DNA of 64,000 bases from Coprinus comatus (Eukaryota; Basidiomycota; Agaricomycetes; Agaricales; Agaricaceae), in NCBI GenBank assembly GCA_034638255.1, contig JAWPGT010000067.1, forward strand, positions 56,708 through 120,707, given 5' to 3'. The notes under the pieces were generated by a model. The model was not told where the DNA came from. It saw only the letters and a program-made list of their open reading frames with translations, and searched no databases. Below are positions 46,920 to 55,881 of the stretch, one piece after another (positions within the stretch are counted from its first letter, which is position 1; every line of letters begins with the position of its first letter). The position numbers were made by a program, and so were the translations under genes.

Positions 46920-48114
46920 CCAAATCCCCAGTTCAATGCTCTACTCTCCTCCCAATACACCCATCACTACTATCACCAATGCCCCCTCCACCGTACTCCC
47001 AACCCAAACCTTGGCTCCTACCAATGGTTCCACCACACGCATCCCTCTCCCGTATTCCCCTGACACTCAGCTTGTTCGATTCCGACTATCATGCGAAACA
47101 TACATCGCTGACCTCGAATCCGTTCATCGAAACAACTCTGAACGCCGCACACTCCTTCACACCCTTCGGGAAGACCTATCTGCTTACTTTCCTCAAAGAG
47201 CTAAGGAACTGTACCTTTGGGACACCTTGGCCCACACTTGTCAAAAACTCCAATCGAATGGTTTTTCACAACCAGAGCATGCTAGCCTCCACCAGCTTTT
47301 CCAGGATCTTGACAGATCCCGAAATTCAAGACCTTCGCTCTTCAGCGTTAGTTTTGGACCACGATATGTTAGCACTAGCAACCTTGAGACTCGAAGGGAC
47401 GGAATCCTTTCTAGAGACTCGGAAGCGACTCACACCACTCCTCAGGAACCACTACATGCTCGAACAATGGGCCCGGAACCTGACCACTCAGGAAAGCTAC
47501 TACCTGACCAACCTACTATCCCACCAAACGTTCCCAGCCAATGTCCCCAGACCCCATACATGCCACCAATTAAATCCACACAGCGTCGGTGCCCTGCATG
47601 TAACGGACATAACCACTTCCTACCACATTGCGAAAGTTACTTCTGCAACCACTGTAAGCAAACTGCTCCAGGCCACTATGCCAAGCATTGCTCCCGCAAC
47701 AAGTACAAAGGCCTCCCTTCCAACACCATCCCGACCTCCGTTATTGAGGAGCACTACATCCAAAACCCTAAACTCCGCCCTGCCGATAAAACGGACAGTA
47801 ACATTCTACAAGGAGATAGGACACTTTTACAACAGCAACCGACACAACGACCAATCAATCGAGGGACAACGCGTCCTAGCATTCATGAACCACCAGAGAT
47901 ACGCCGCTCACGATCGACAGGACCCCGTACCCCGATTCCGACTGGATCTCGCAGTGAAAGACATCATCGATGCCATTCCCACTCTCGCCAAGCACGCCGC
48001 CGCTCATGCCAGAGTACTGGATCAAATCAAGAAGACTTTGGACGAGACTTTGGAGAAGACTACGACCCCGTCGCCGAGGCCAACATCACTGGCTCCCCTT
48101 GCAGAGACCTCTGA
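46909..48114 (+). CDS. G2b ORF3: zinc-knuckle protein overlapping the pol stop
   Basis: ATG 46,909 lies in ATGGACTCTGA, so the ORF3 start overlaps the pol stop by 11 nt, suggesting coupled translation. 401 codons. The N-terminal half has a helical segment (RFRLSCETYIADLESVHRNN), then the knuckles CPACNGHNHFLPHC and CNHCKQTAPGHYAKHC, then a basic Arg/Ser/His-rich tail. It is nearly identical to the G2a copy. A gene in this position is unusual for chromoviruses; it is not obviously env-like (no signal peptide or TM). Confidence 0.62.
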   Translation: MDSDQIPSSMLYSPPNTPITTITNAPSTVLPTQTLAPTNGSTTRIPLPYSPDTQLVRFRLSCETYIADLESVHRNNSERRTLLHTLREDLSAYFPQRAKELYLWDTLAHTCQKLQSNGFSQPEHASLHQLFQDLDRSRNSRPSLFSVSFGPRYVSTSNLETRRDGILSRDSEATHTTPQEPLHARTMGPEPDHSGKLLPDQPTIPPNVPSQCPQTPYMPPIKSTQRRCPACNGHNHFLPHCESYFCNHCKQTAPGHYAKHCSRNKYKGLPSNTIPTSVIEEHYIQNPKLRPADKTDSNILQGDRTLLQQQPTQRPINRGTTRPSIHEPPEIRRSRSTGPRTPIPTGSRSERHHRCHSHSRQARRRSCQSTGSNQEDFGRDFGEDYDPVAEANITGSPCRDL

Positions 48115-48265
48115 AGTTGAGAATGAGGACATTCCCCTTAAGGAAGGAAGTAATGTTACGAGTCTACCCAAACCACCGGCCCGTACCACCACCACCGAGG
48201 AAGACTTGTTCGCCATCTTCCCCGAACTCATTCCCAATGATGACACCATGGACGACTCCGCTTGA
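46979..48265 (+). other. G2b ORF3 region, overlapping alternative frame (428 codons)
   Basis: A second frame open across ORF3 and ending inside the 3' LTR at a TGA about 110 bp in. It is preserved in both G2 copies. Differences between copies alter residues in both frames, so selection cannot be judged by eye. Confidence 0.35.
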
Positions 48266-48788
48266 CATACCATTCCCCGGTGACATCACAGTGACATCAC
48301 TATGACATCGTTATGACCTAACGTCGAACTAAGTATGAGACTCCACTTATGCTTAGAAGTATACATTTCCCCAGCTCCAGTATTAGTTATCTGTTTCATC
48401 ATTTTACTCCTGTTGACTAATCTTTCATTGTATATGGAGTAAATAGTCCCCGACCCCGATGTCTCACCTACTCCTGTTGACAGTTCTAGCATTGTGTATG
48501 GAGTAGATTATAAAGCAATGACGAGTATTAGGTTATAATTAGTTAGTAGCTATTATTAGGTACATCCCTAGAATAGTATAAATACTCGATGTAGTAGACG
48601 ATTAAAGCCTTAAGCTTTAATCTCTTCTGTTGTAGCCCTTATACATCTCTGTCTCCATACCTCTCGGTCACTAGGTTGAAAGGCCTTGAGATTGCAGCAG
48701 AGTGTTTATTGATCGCACGTTCCTACACGACTGCACTCTAGCGTTTAAGTTCCAGGAGTGTTCAGCTTAACGGTTCGTGGTCATAACA
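48154..48788 (+). repeat. G2b 3' LTR
   Basis: 635 bp, preceded by the purine-rich AAGGAAGGAAGTAA and followed by TSD GTTGC. Confidence 0.9.
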
Positions 48789-49986
48789 GTTGCAGCTGCA
48801 CAAGAGAATCAGTGGAAGAGAGATAAAGTTCGAGAGGTAGTAAAAAACGTAAACTCACAAGAATTAACACAAACCTCGATTGCTGAGGCTTTTGAGAATG
48901 TTCTGGGTACAAAGATTACCTATTCCCAAAGGCCTTTGACTGTGTATCAAACAAGGTGAGTTAGTAACAATTTTTCAATCAAAATATTAACTAAAACTTA
49001 CATGTTTATTAGGGGTGCATGCATATGGTGGATCTGCAAGAATCTTCATCTGTTTAAGATAGTTGAAGATCCAGCCTTCATCTACATGATGAAGACTGGT
49101 TCCGGGCGATCATTGAGCCCACTTCCATCACAATGATGGATGTGTGCAAGAGATCTCCTGATTGTCTTCTGGCATGTTAGGAAGGAGATAGAAAAACAAT
49201 TAAAAGTAAGTATCAAAAGATTCGTTGAAGAACAGAATTTACTCACCAAATTTCATAGAAGCATCCCGGGACCCACAGCTATGGCACTGATGCCTGGACA
49301 GCCACTAATAACTGATCTTTTGTTGGTATTTTGGTTCATTTCCCATCCAATGGCAACATAAAGTCTATTATACTAGACCTTGTTGAGGTATCCGAGTCTC
49401 ATACAGGAAAAGTCCTGGGAGAAGTATTTGTGCATGTGTTCTGAAAAGTATGGGTCTTGAAAACAAGGTTAGTCCTAGTGCTATTAAGTTATGATAAAAA
49501 GAACTCACCAGGTATGAAGATACTGCTGTTACTTGCAACAATGCAAGTAACAACAACACAATGGTTGAGTACATGCGTACTCAACTACTGGCATTTCAAG
49601 GTGAGAAATGCATGTGCGTTGCTTTGCACATGTTGTTAATCTCATTGTCAAGGCATTCCTGCAGTGCTTTGAGTCAGGAAAAAAGAAACAACAAGGAATG
49701 GAATTACTTACTGAGGATGATGATGAAGCAGATGACTATATCCCCCTGGTGATTGAAGAACATGGACAGGATGAGAATGAGAGTATGGTTGAAACAGAGC
49801 AGCAGGAAGAGGATGAAGAGGAGGAGGAAGAGCATGACAATAATGACAAGGGAGTAGAGAAAGGAGGTGATGAGGCAGCGATGGTGCCCATCAAGATCTT
49901 GCTGACTAAGGTAAGTCATGTTTGCTTATACGAGTTTTCAACTTTGTACTTACTTCTTGCTTTGCTTCACTTCTTTCTGGCCATAC

Positions 49987-50352
49987 TATAAGGGGACCCT
50001 CCTTCACCGACCCTTACACCGGCACACTGACTACCAACCAATCCTCCGATGTTCCAACTTCCATTGGAACACCTCCTGACTTCACACTTTCATGACTCGC
50101 CCCCTCACATGACCTGTCCCCCATTGTTCCCATTGTCCATGTTACAGCATCCCTCTGGACAATAGCTGGCGTCTCTGTTTGTATAGTAGTATATATTGTG
50201 TGTAGCCTGTGTGAGTGAATCCCCAACTCTTTCTCTTTGGATTCCTCGCTAGGTATGTTGTATCTGTTCTGTAATATGTTTCTGATCAAATATAACTTTG
50301 GATTCCTCGCTAGTCATCGGGCCGCTTGTCGCTGATGTGAGTCGCCCTTACA
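49987..50352 (+). repeat. Solo LTR of the G1 family
   Basis: 366 bp, TATAAGGGGACC...GAGTCGCCCTTACA, the reverse complement of the G1 LTRs in this window, with TSD CATAC at 49,982-49,986 and 50,353-50,357. It lies in an intron or linker of the hAT transposase. Confidence 0.9.
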
Positions 50353-51854
50353 CATACTCTAGCTACGAAAAATTTCTATAGCAATTTTCAAATCCCCCAC
50401 AGGCATTGAACCAGCATGGAGACAAGCAATTGCTACCAAGAAGCTCAAATATCACAAATTTCAATGTGATGTACCCACACATTGGAATTCAACTTACAAT
50501 CTGCTCTGTTTGCAATCAAGTATTGTGCAGCAATTGATGCACTCACCAAAAGTCGCAAGCCAGATGTCCACCACTTGTATCTAGATGATGAGGAATGGAT
50601 AATTGCAGAGGAGTTATGTGAGGTTCTCAAGGTGTGTGTCTCTGTTTCTATATTCTATAATTTTTATTACACATTTTCAAGTTCTAACATTCTCTTTCAG
50701 GTTTTTAAACAGGCAACTGAGCATGTATCACAAGAGAACTGTTCAGTTGCATCTGTTATACCCACCTTTGACCTTATCACAAGGTTCTGGATGAGCAAGA
50801 AGCTGGTGAGAAGTTCAGCCTTTGATCCAAGCTGCTCTTGCAGCTGGTGAGAGACCATGGATTGATACTACTCCAAGACCAATGAGACTAGTCTCTATCG
50901 TGTCGCTCTGAGTGACTTTTATTTTTTTTCTTCCTGTTCTATTGATTTGTAGCTCATCTATTATAATAGTTTTACACCCACAGTATGGCTCCAGTACATG
51001 AAGGATGCAGGCTGGCCAGAACTGGGTAGAAACAGCTAGAATATTGGTTAAAGGCATATGGGAGTCTCAGTATGCTCACTGAGAGGTAGAAGTTAGGCTT
51101 GAATCAACCAAAAACAAGGTATGCCCCTGTTTGATTCTTCTTTCTATTTATTACAAAACCTAAATACTTTTCAGAGCTCTAATTCTAAGACAACCACCAA
51201 CCGTTCATCAAATGCTTTCACAGCTCGACTCAAGAGACTCCAAGAAGCAAATAGAAAGAATGCTCAACCTCAGATGATGATGATGAACTCGATCATTATC
51301 TAAGTGAGCCTGTTTCTGAAATGGATGATGCAGAAGATGGTGTGCAATGGTGGACTGAGCATGCAAGACAGTATCCTAGACTGTCTCATATGGCTCTTGA
51401 TTATCTTTCAATCCCTTGTAAGTTTTCTTATCAATATTTGCCTACTAAATGTCAAAACTAACAACTATTTTTTGTAGCTTCTTCAGTTAAAGTTGAGCAG
51501 ATCTTCAGTGAAGGTCGAGCTCTTCTTTCCTATAGCCGCAACCGCATGTCACCTGATAGCACCCATGCTGTGCTTTGTATCTGTGAGTGGTTGATGGCGA
51601 GTTTTATTAAAATACAGGACATTACAAATATCCTTGAACAATATGGTAATGGTAATGGTAATGTAATTACAATTGAGTAGTTGTTCTCAGTAGATTTTTT
51701 TTAATATTAAAATTGTTTCTTCAATACTTGACCTTGGGGTTATTATGGGTAACCCCGGGTCTGACCCTGACCTGTGGGTGCAGGTTGGGTTTTTTTCACG
51801 GGTGCAGGTAGGGTCAGCCATATTTGACCCGGGGTTTACCCCTGTCCATCACTA

Positions 51855-53249
51855 ATTGAGTCACATGTTCATCTAGCATAATGCCATTAGAGAATGTCAT
51901 CGTAGACATCAGGATTTCGGGCATTTCCTTGAAGGTACTTGTGCTTCCTTGGAGGTGGTTTCAAGGAAGTACAAGTAACTTCAAGTAAGTTTTGGGGAAA
52001 TCTGGAATTCTCCTTGGAGCAACTTGAAGAGCTGCTCCAAGCTCAATAAGTAGGTCCCTCTACCTTGTGGAAGCATGAAAATACTTGGGGACTGCTTGAA
52101 AATACTTGAGGACTACTTGGGAACACATTTAGCAGCTTGGAAATAGTATAATATTATAATATAATATAATTTTAATCATTTTTTCGAGAGGAGTAGAGTT
52201 AAAAAAAGTGTATTGTGACTCTAATCTAATACAAATGTAATGATATAATAGCTAAACTACTAATAAACGTGAGGCAACTGTAGAACAATATTATTAATAA
52301 AGTTATAAATCAAAAAAAATCAACTTACATTATAAAGATATCATCACAGTGTGCCGAGTTCTTCACCAAATCGTACGAGACTGGTGGCATTGGAAAGCGG
52401 TAATTTGTGGCATTCTGTAGAGCCTAAAAACGCGTCAGGACGCGAAGAAATGGATATGTTAAAGGAGAATATGTAGGAATAGTATAAAAAATAGAAAACA
52501 CACCTTTAACCAATGAATACTCCCCCGTTTCGCGCCATTCTACCCTCTATTCATTCGCCTCTTTAATGCGGTTCTAACGAGCCTAAAAACGTGGCATATG
52601 ACGCGAAATTGAGGTTGTTAGTAGTCTTGACCTCTGGTGGTTGTAGAGGGAGGAGTGTGATGGGGTGGATGTTGAATGTGTTGTGGCTAAGGGGAGGGGT
52701 GGGCCAGGCTATAGAAGTCAGGAGTTGAGTAGCAAGGTGACAGGTGTGGGGTTGAGCATTTCGTCAAGGGGAATGGAAAGAAATGGGGAGAGGCAGTAAC
52801 ATGGTGTGATGTGTCCATGTTCCCACTGTCACATGATCACCCATTTTCAAAATTTCGTCAAGTCCAAAATGCAGAATGTTCCTTAAGGGTGTCACACTTT
52901 CAATTCTTGGCTTCTAGGCACGTTCTTAGGCTCTACAGAACCGCACTTACGATACCTATCTAATGGTACTAGTTATATAGCTCTATGTGGTGTATTGGTT
53001 GCGCAATAATGCATTTATTGATTTCTCTACTGTAATACTGCCTAAGAATAAGAATTCTCAGAACATATTTGGTTGGCCCTTGAGAGAACTTGAAGCCACT
53101 TTGGGCTCCTTGGAGAAATTTTCACCAAGGTATCATAAGGTACCCACAAGGATATTAAGGAGCATAAGCTGACTTAAGCCCTAAAAGGAGCAGTAAGTAG
53201 CCCGAAAAAAAGTGCGCGAAATCCTGATGGAACTAATAATAGTTCAACA
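51855..53249 (-). repeat. Inverted copia-type LTR copy, interrupted
   Basis: Reading backwards from 53,249, TGTTGAACTATTATTAGTTC is interrupted by the TIR transposon (51,907-53,229) and resumes with ACATTCTCTAATGGCAT and GATGAACATG, then is split by hAT and continues left of 39,398 (GGTCTGTGTGAGAACATATT). The same words occur in order at 23,113-23,210. Confidence 0.5.
51907..53229. mobile_element. TIR DNA transposon, non-autonomous, complete copy
   Basis: 1,323 bp with 12-bp perfect TIRs CATCAGGATTTC and GAAATCCTGATG. Subterminal regions are packed with CTTGGAG, ACTTGAA and CCTTGGA words on both sides, a layout typical of transposase binding arrays. No transposase ORF. The interior carries GAGCCTAAAAACG-type units shared with 21.5-22.45 kb. 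Comparison with the uninterrupted LTR at 23,113 suggests at most a very short target duplication (GA). Confidence 0.65.
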
Positions 53250-53379
53250 TTTGGTGTTTTATCCATATATCTCAAAACATACGGGACAGAACCGGAAATA
53301 TATGTAATAGGGCATGGGGTATGAGCCGAAACCCATATCTATTTAGGCCCATCACTTGGGTGCCTTAGGTGCTGTAAGA

Positions 53380-53552
53380 TGGTATTCACACCCGTTTTGG
53401 CATCCATGTATCTCGGACTCAATAGCACGCTCCGGAAGCTCCACTATGTTGATATACAAATGCAAAGTGGAAACTGTCAATATTAAATTTACTTGGGACC
53501 GTTTGTTTGAATCGGGTATGTTTATATTGCAAGTAAAATGTTGGCCGTACAT
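53380..53552. repeat. Diverged repeat, copy A
   Basis: Shares ordered words with 56,190-56,370: TAAATTTACTTGGGACCGTTTG, GAATCGGGT, TTTAT and AAATGTTGGCC. The pair flanks the HET-like paralogue 2 in the same orientation. Confidence 0.45.
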
Positions 53553-53799
53553 GGTCTTGTCACTCCTGACATGAATGAAACTTGGATTCTCCAGCCCCAG
53601 ATACTTTCATTTTTCACATCGGCTTCTGTTGCCAGATTCTGAACCCACCGACAAATGTATGAGCAATTTTACATGAAAAAGAAAAAATGTTCATTCTGGA
53701 AACTCAGAAACTCAGTCCCACAACCAAATCAGTAATCTGTCATTTTGTTTGCTTAAAATGAACTAGGTTGGTTGATACCATGGTTCATCAAAACTGCTA

Positions 53800-55881
53800 G
53801 TGCGTACACCTGATGCAGTGTTGTGGGAAGCACCGAGGAGCTTAGCTTTTGGGAGAGAATCACAAGAGGAGAATGGACGGTGGATCAATAGTGATGATGA
53901 GGGTGAGGATGAAGATGAAGATGAAGATAAAATTGGGGATGGCACACCATTAGTGAAGAAACAGATATCAATCACCGGAAAATACTCAGTCACTGGCAAG
54001 AAGCCATTATGGATTCTCAAAGTCGTTTTTAAAGGCAGTAAAGTTATTTCACAAATACAGGTCCAGTTCCAACCCAAGCGAGGGACTATTAATCGGAATT
54101 TTGGTAGTGATTTGTCTATGGAAGAAGAAATGGCCGATGCTTGTGAGTTGGAGAGGGATATACATTTGAAGGGATATACGGCCTTGAGCTATGCCATGAA
54201 AAGCGCGGAGGTACTTTTTCACAATGACAAAGATCGTAGTCTTCGCCCACAACCGACGAAAGAAGAGATGAATGGACGGGATTACAATAACGAAAATCGG
54301 CAGTTGATCAGCCAGGTCGTTTTGGATGAATATGCAAAGGCTCGAAAAACGGCTGGGGAAGGGGATGGTTTGGAGTATATCTGGTTGGATGAATATTGCC
54401 TCCATGATGTTTCCATCACGGACGATGAAGAAGCTGCGAAACCAAGGGAAAAGGAAGTTGGACATCTTGCAGATATTTTTCGTAATGCTAAACGCATTGT
54501 CGTCTTTTGCCATATCGTTAACTGCAGCCACACTGGTATGAAATGTCCTTGGGCCAATCGATTGTTCACCATTGCCGAGATCTTGTATACCCCACAAGTC
54601 TTTCAAATGACCAGGTCGGAAACATCTGATGGTGGGATTTCAAGTTTCATAACAGTCCTTCCTGGTCAAGAATTTCGAGCAGATATGCAGAATCGAGCAG
54701 CAATCGCAAAGAAGTGGCATCTGTATAACATTATGCAACACGCGACGAACTCTGGTGCTGTTCCTTGGCAATCGGCAATTCATTCTCTAGTCGTTGAAGC
54801 GATTAGAAGGGACGAAGCTGGTGGATTCAATCAACACAGGCTCCTTGGAAAGGCTTTGAATGGTCTTTTACCACGCAGGTCCCAATTGTCAGATTTACGT
54901 GGGCAGGATGGATGGGCAGACTTGGCATGGTTGTTGGAGTTGAACCAGGGATATTACAACACTGCTCTCTTGGCTGCAGTTTGCAAGATTGCGGATCCCG
55001 ATGTCAAGGAGTATCGTTGGTGGGGAAAACCTATTGAACCGAGGGAGGGATGTGAAAGGTTGGAACCACTTGTTACCGCCATCCCTGTCAGACTAAAGAA
55101 GACAAAGCATCACGATGCACAGCCTGCCTTATCTATTGTTGGACCTAAAGCTCTCGGGGTAGGAAAGATGCTTCAACGTGATTCTGCTGGACTGTTCAAC
55201 AATGCCGAAATGAAACCTTTGATGTGGTTTTCAACTGGAAGCTTTTTCTTTCTTTTGATCACTGGCATACTTACTATTATAATTTCAGGCACTAAGAGCA
55301 GCCCCCGCGGAGCCATTGCCGGTATCTTCATTATCTATGGCACCACCATCGTCTTCGCCATTTTTCAACTTTTGGTTGGCACAATTTTTGTCCGCAAGGA
55401 CGGATGGGTTGCCATTGAAGATCATATGGTTCCTCACGGTAATGTTTGCCGCTACGTTCAATCAAGAGATCCTACCTATGCCGATGCTGATGAATGGGGA
55501 CCTCATCAAATGTTACCACAATTTGATTTACCACATCCTGAAGGACCTGCTCCGGAAAACGAAGTGATTCGACCATATGCTATCACTTTGTTTGATCTGA
55601 AAACTGGGGTTTTTGTTAGGACAGCTGTTACAGCTACACCTAATGATATGGTTATCCTCGCTGTTCATGGGAGTGGGATTACCTGCATGTTATTGGATCG
55701 GGATGACGGTACGGATGCTGTGAAGACTAGTGTTGCAGCAAAAGTTGGAATGGTGAATTTACCTACTTTCGTGATAGCTCAATCCGAAGTATCTGGAACG
55801 GTTTATGTTGGTGGAGGGCCGGTTAGAAAGAAGGGATCGAGGAAGCACTGGTCGTGGTTATCGTTTCTAAATGACCTTTAG
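53800..55881 (+). CDS. HET-like membrane protein, paralogue 2 (5' end missing)
   Basis: A 693-codon open frame closely related to 8649-10511 and in the same orientation. It begins at TPDAVLWEAP, equal to about residue 90 of paralogue 1, with no ATG there (the nearest upstream ATG runs into TAG; the next in-frame ATG is near 54,118). It keeps the acidic linker, GYTALSYAMKSAEV, YIWLDEYCLHDVSI and the two TM helices. It also has ~105 residues absent from paralogue 1 (QDGWADLAWLLELNQGYY within) and a longer C-terminus (VYVGGGPVRKKG). The open body suggests recent truncation or an unseen upstream exon. HET function is inferred. Confidence 0.62.
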   Translation: MRTPDAVLWEAPRSLAFGRESQEENGRWINSDDEGEDEDEDEDKIGDGTPLVKKQISITGKYSVTGKKPLWILKVVFKGSKVISQIQVQFQPKRGTINRNFGSDLSMEEEMADACELERDIHLKGYTALSYAMKSAEVLFHNDKDRSLRPQPTKEEMNGRDYNNENRQLISQVVLDEYAKARKTAGEGDGLEYIWLDEYCLHDVSITDDEEAAKPREKEVGHLADIFRNAKRIVVFCHIVNCSHTGMKCPWANRLFTIAEILYTPQVFQMTRSETSDGGISSFITVLPGQEFRADMQNRAAIAKKWHLYNIMQHATNSGAVPWQSAIHSLVVEAIRRDEAGGFNQHRLLGKALNGLLPRRSQLSDLRGQDGWADLAWLLELNQGYYNTALLAAVCKIADPDVKEYRWWGKPIEPREGCERLEPLVTAIPVRLKKTKHHDAQPALSIVGPKALGVGKMLQRDSAGLFNNAEMKPLMWFSTGSFFFLLITGILTIIISGTKSSPRGAIAGIFIIYGTTIVFAIFQLLVGTIFVRKDGWVAIEDHMVPHGNVCRYVQSRDPTYADADEWGPHQMLPQFDLPHPEGPAPENEVIRPYAITLFDLKTGVFVRTAVTATPNDMVILAVHGSGITCMLLDRDDGTDAVKTSVAAKVGMVNLPTFVIAQSEVSGTVYVGGGPVRKKGSRKHWSWLSFLNDL

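Larger units (their letters stand above)
41119..48788 (+). mobile_element. Chromovirus G2b, full-length, inside hAT
   Basis: LTRs of 635 bp (41,119-41,753 and 48,154-48,788), TSD GTTGC at 41,114-41,118 and 48,789-48,793. The LTRs differ at one site seen (41,480s A/G counterpart at 48,514), implying recent insertion. Order: LTR, leader with tandem repeats, gag with a 598-bp deletion, intact pol, ORF3, polypurine tract AAGGAAGGAAGTAA, LTR. It lies in opposite orientation to G2a. Confidence 0.93.
40412..51680 (+). pseudogene. hAT transposase, decayed and interrupted
   Basis: Pieces lie at 40,412-41,118, 48,789-49,981 and 50,358-51,680. N-terminus: Ser/Pro-rich region, then a BED-type zinc finger remnant (C-C, DKRSTSNLHCHAEGCWG). 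Middle: SIAEAFENVLG, TYSQRPLTVYQTRGA, ARDLLIVFWHVRKEIEKQLK, DLVEVSESHTGKVLGEV, TCNNASNNNTMVEYM and CFAHVVNLIVKAF, which match the RNase H-like core. C-terminus: hAT dimerisation domain (WW, YPRLSHMALDYLSIP, SSVKVEQIFSEGRALLSYSR, NRMS) to TAG 51,678-51,680. A TGA at 40,814-40,816 and several frame breaks add to the insertions; inactive. Confidence 0.85.
39406..51854 (+). mobile_element. hAT DNA transposon, interrupted by three LTR insertions
   Basis: A perfect 8-bp TSD ATTGAGTC (39,398-39,405 and 51,855-51,862) flanks imperfect TIRs: TAGTGATAGATAAGGGTAG at left, and TAGTGATGGACAGGGGTAA as the reverse complement at right. Subterminal CCTGACCTG(C/T)-rich words occur at both ends. Removing the three LTR insertions and their TSDs leaves ~3.77 kb, a normal size for an autonomous hAT. 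It sits inside the inverted copia-LTR copy. Confidence 0.85.

Noticed and set aside
51645..51665. Short GGTAAT microsatellite
   Set aside because: Three units within the end of the hAT coding sequence; not unusual.
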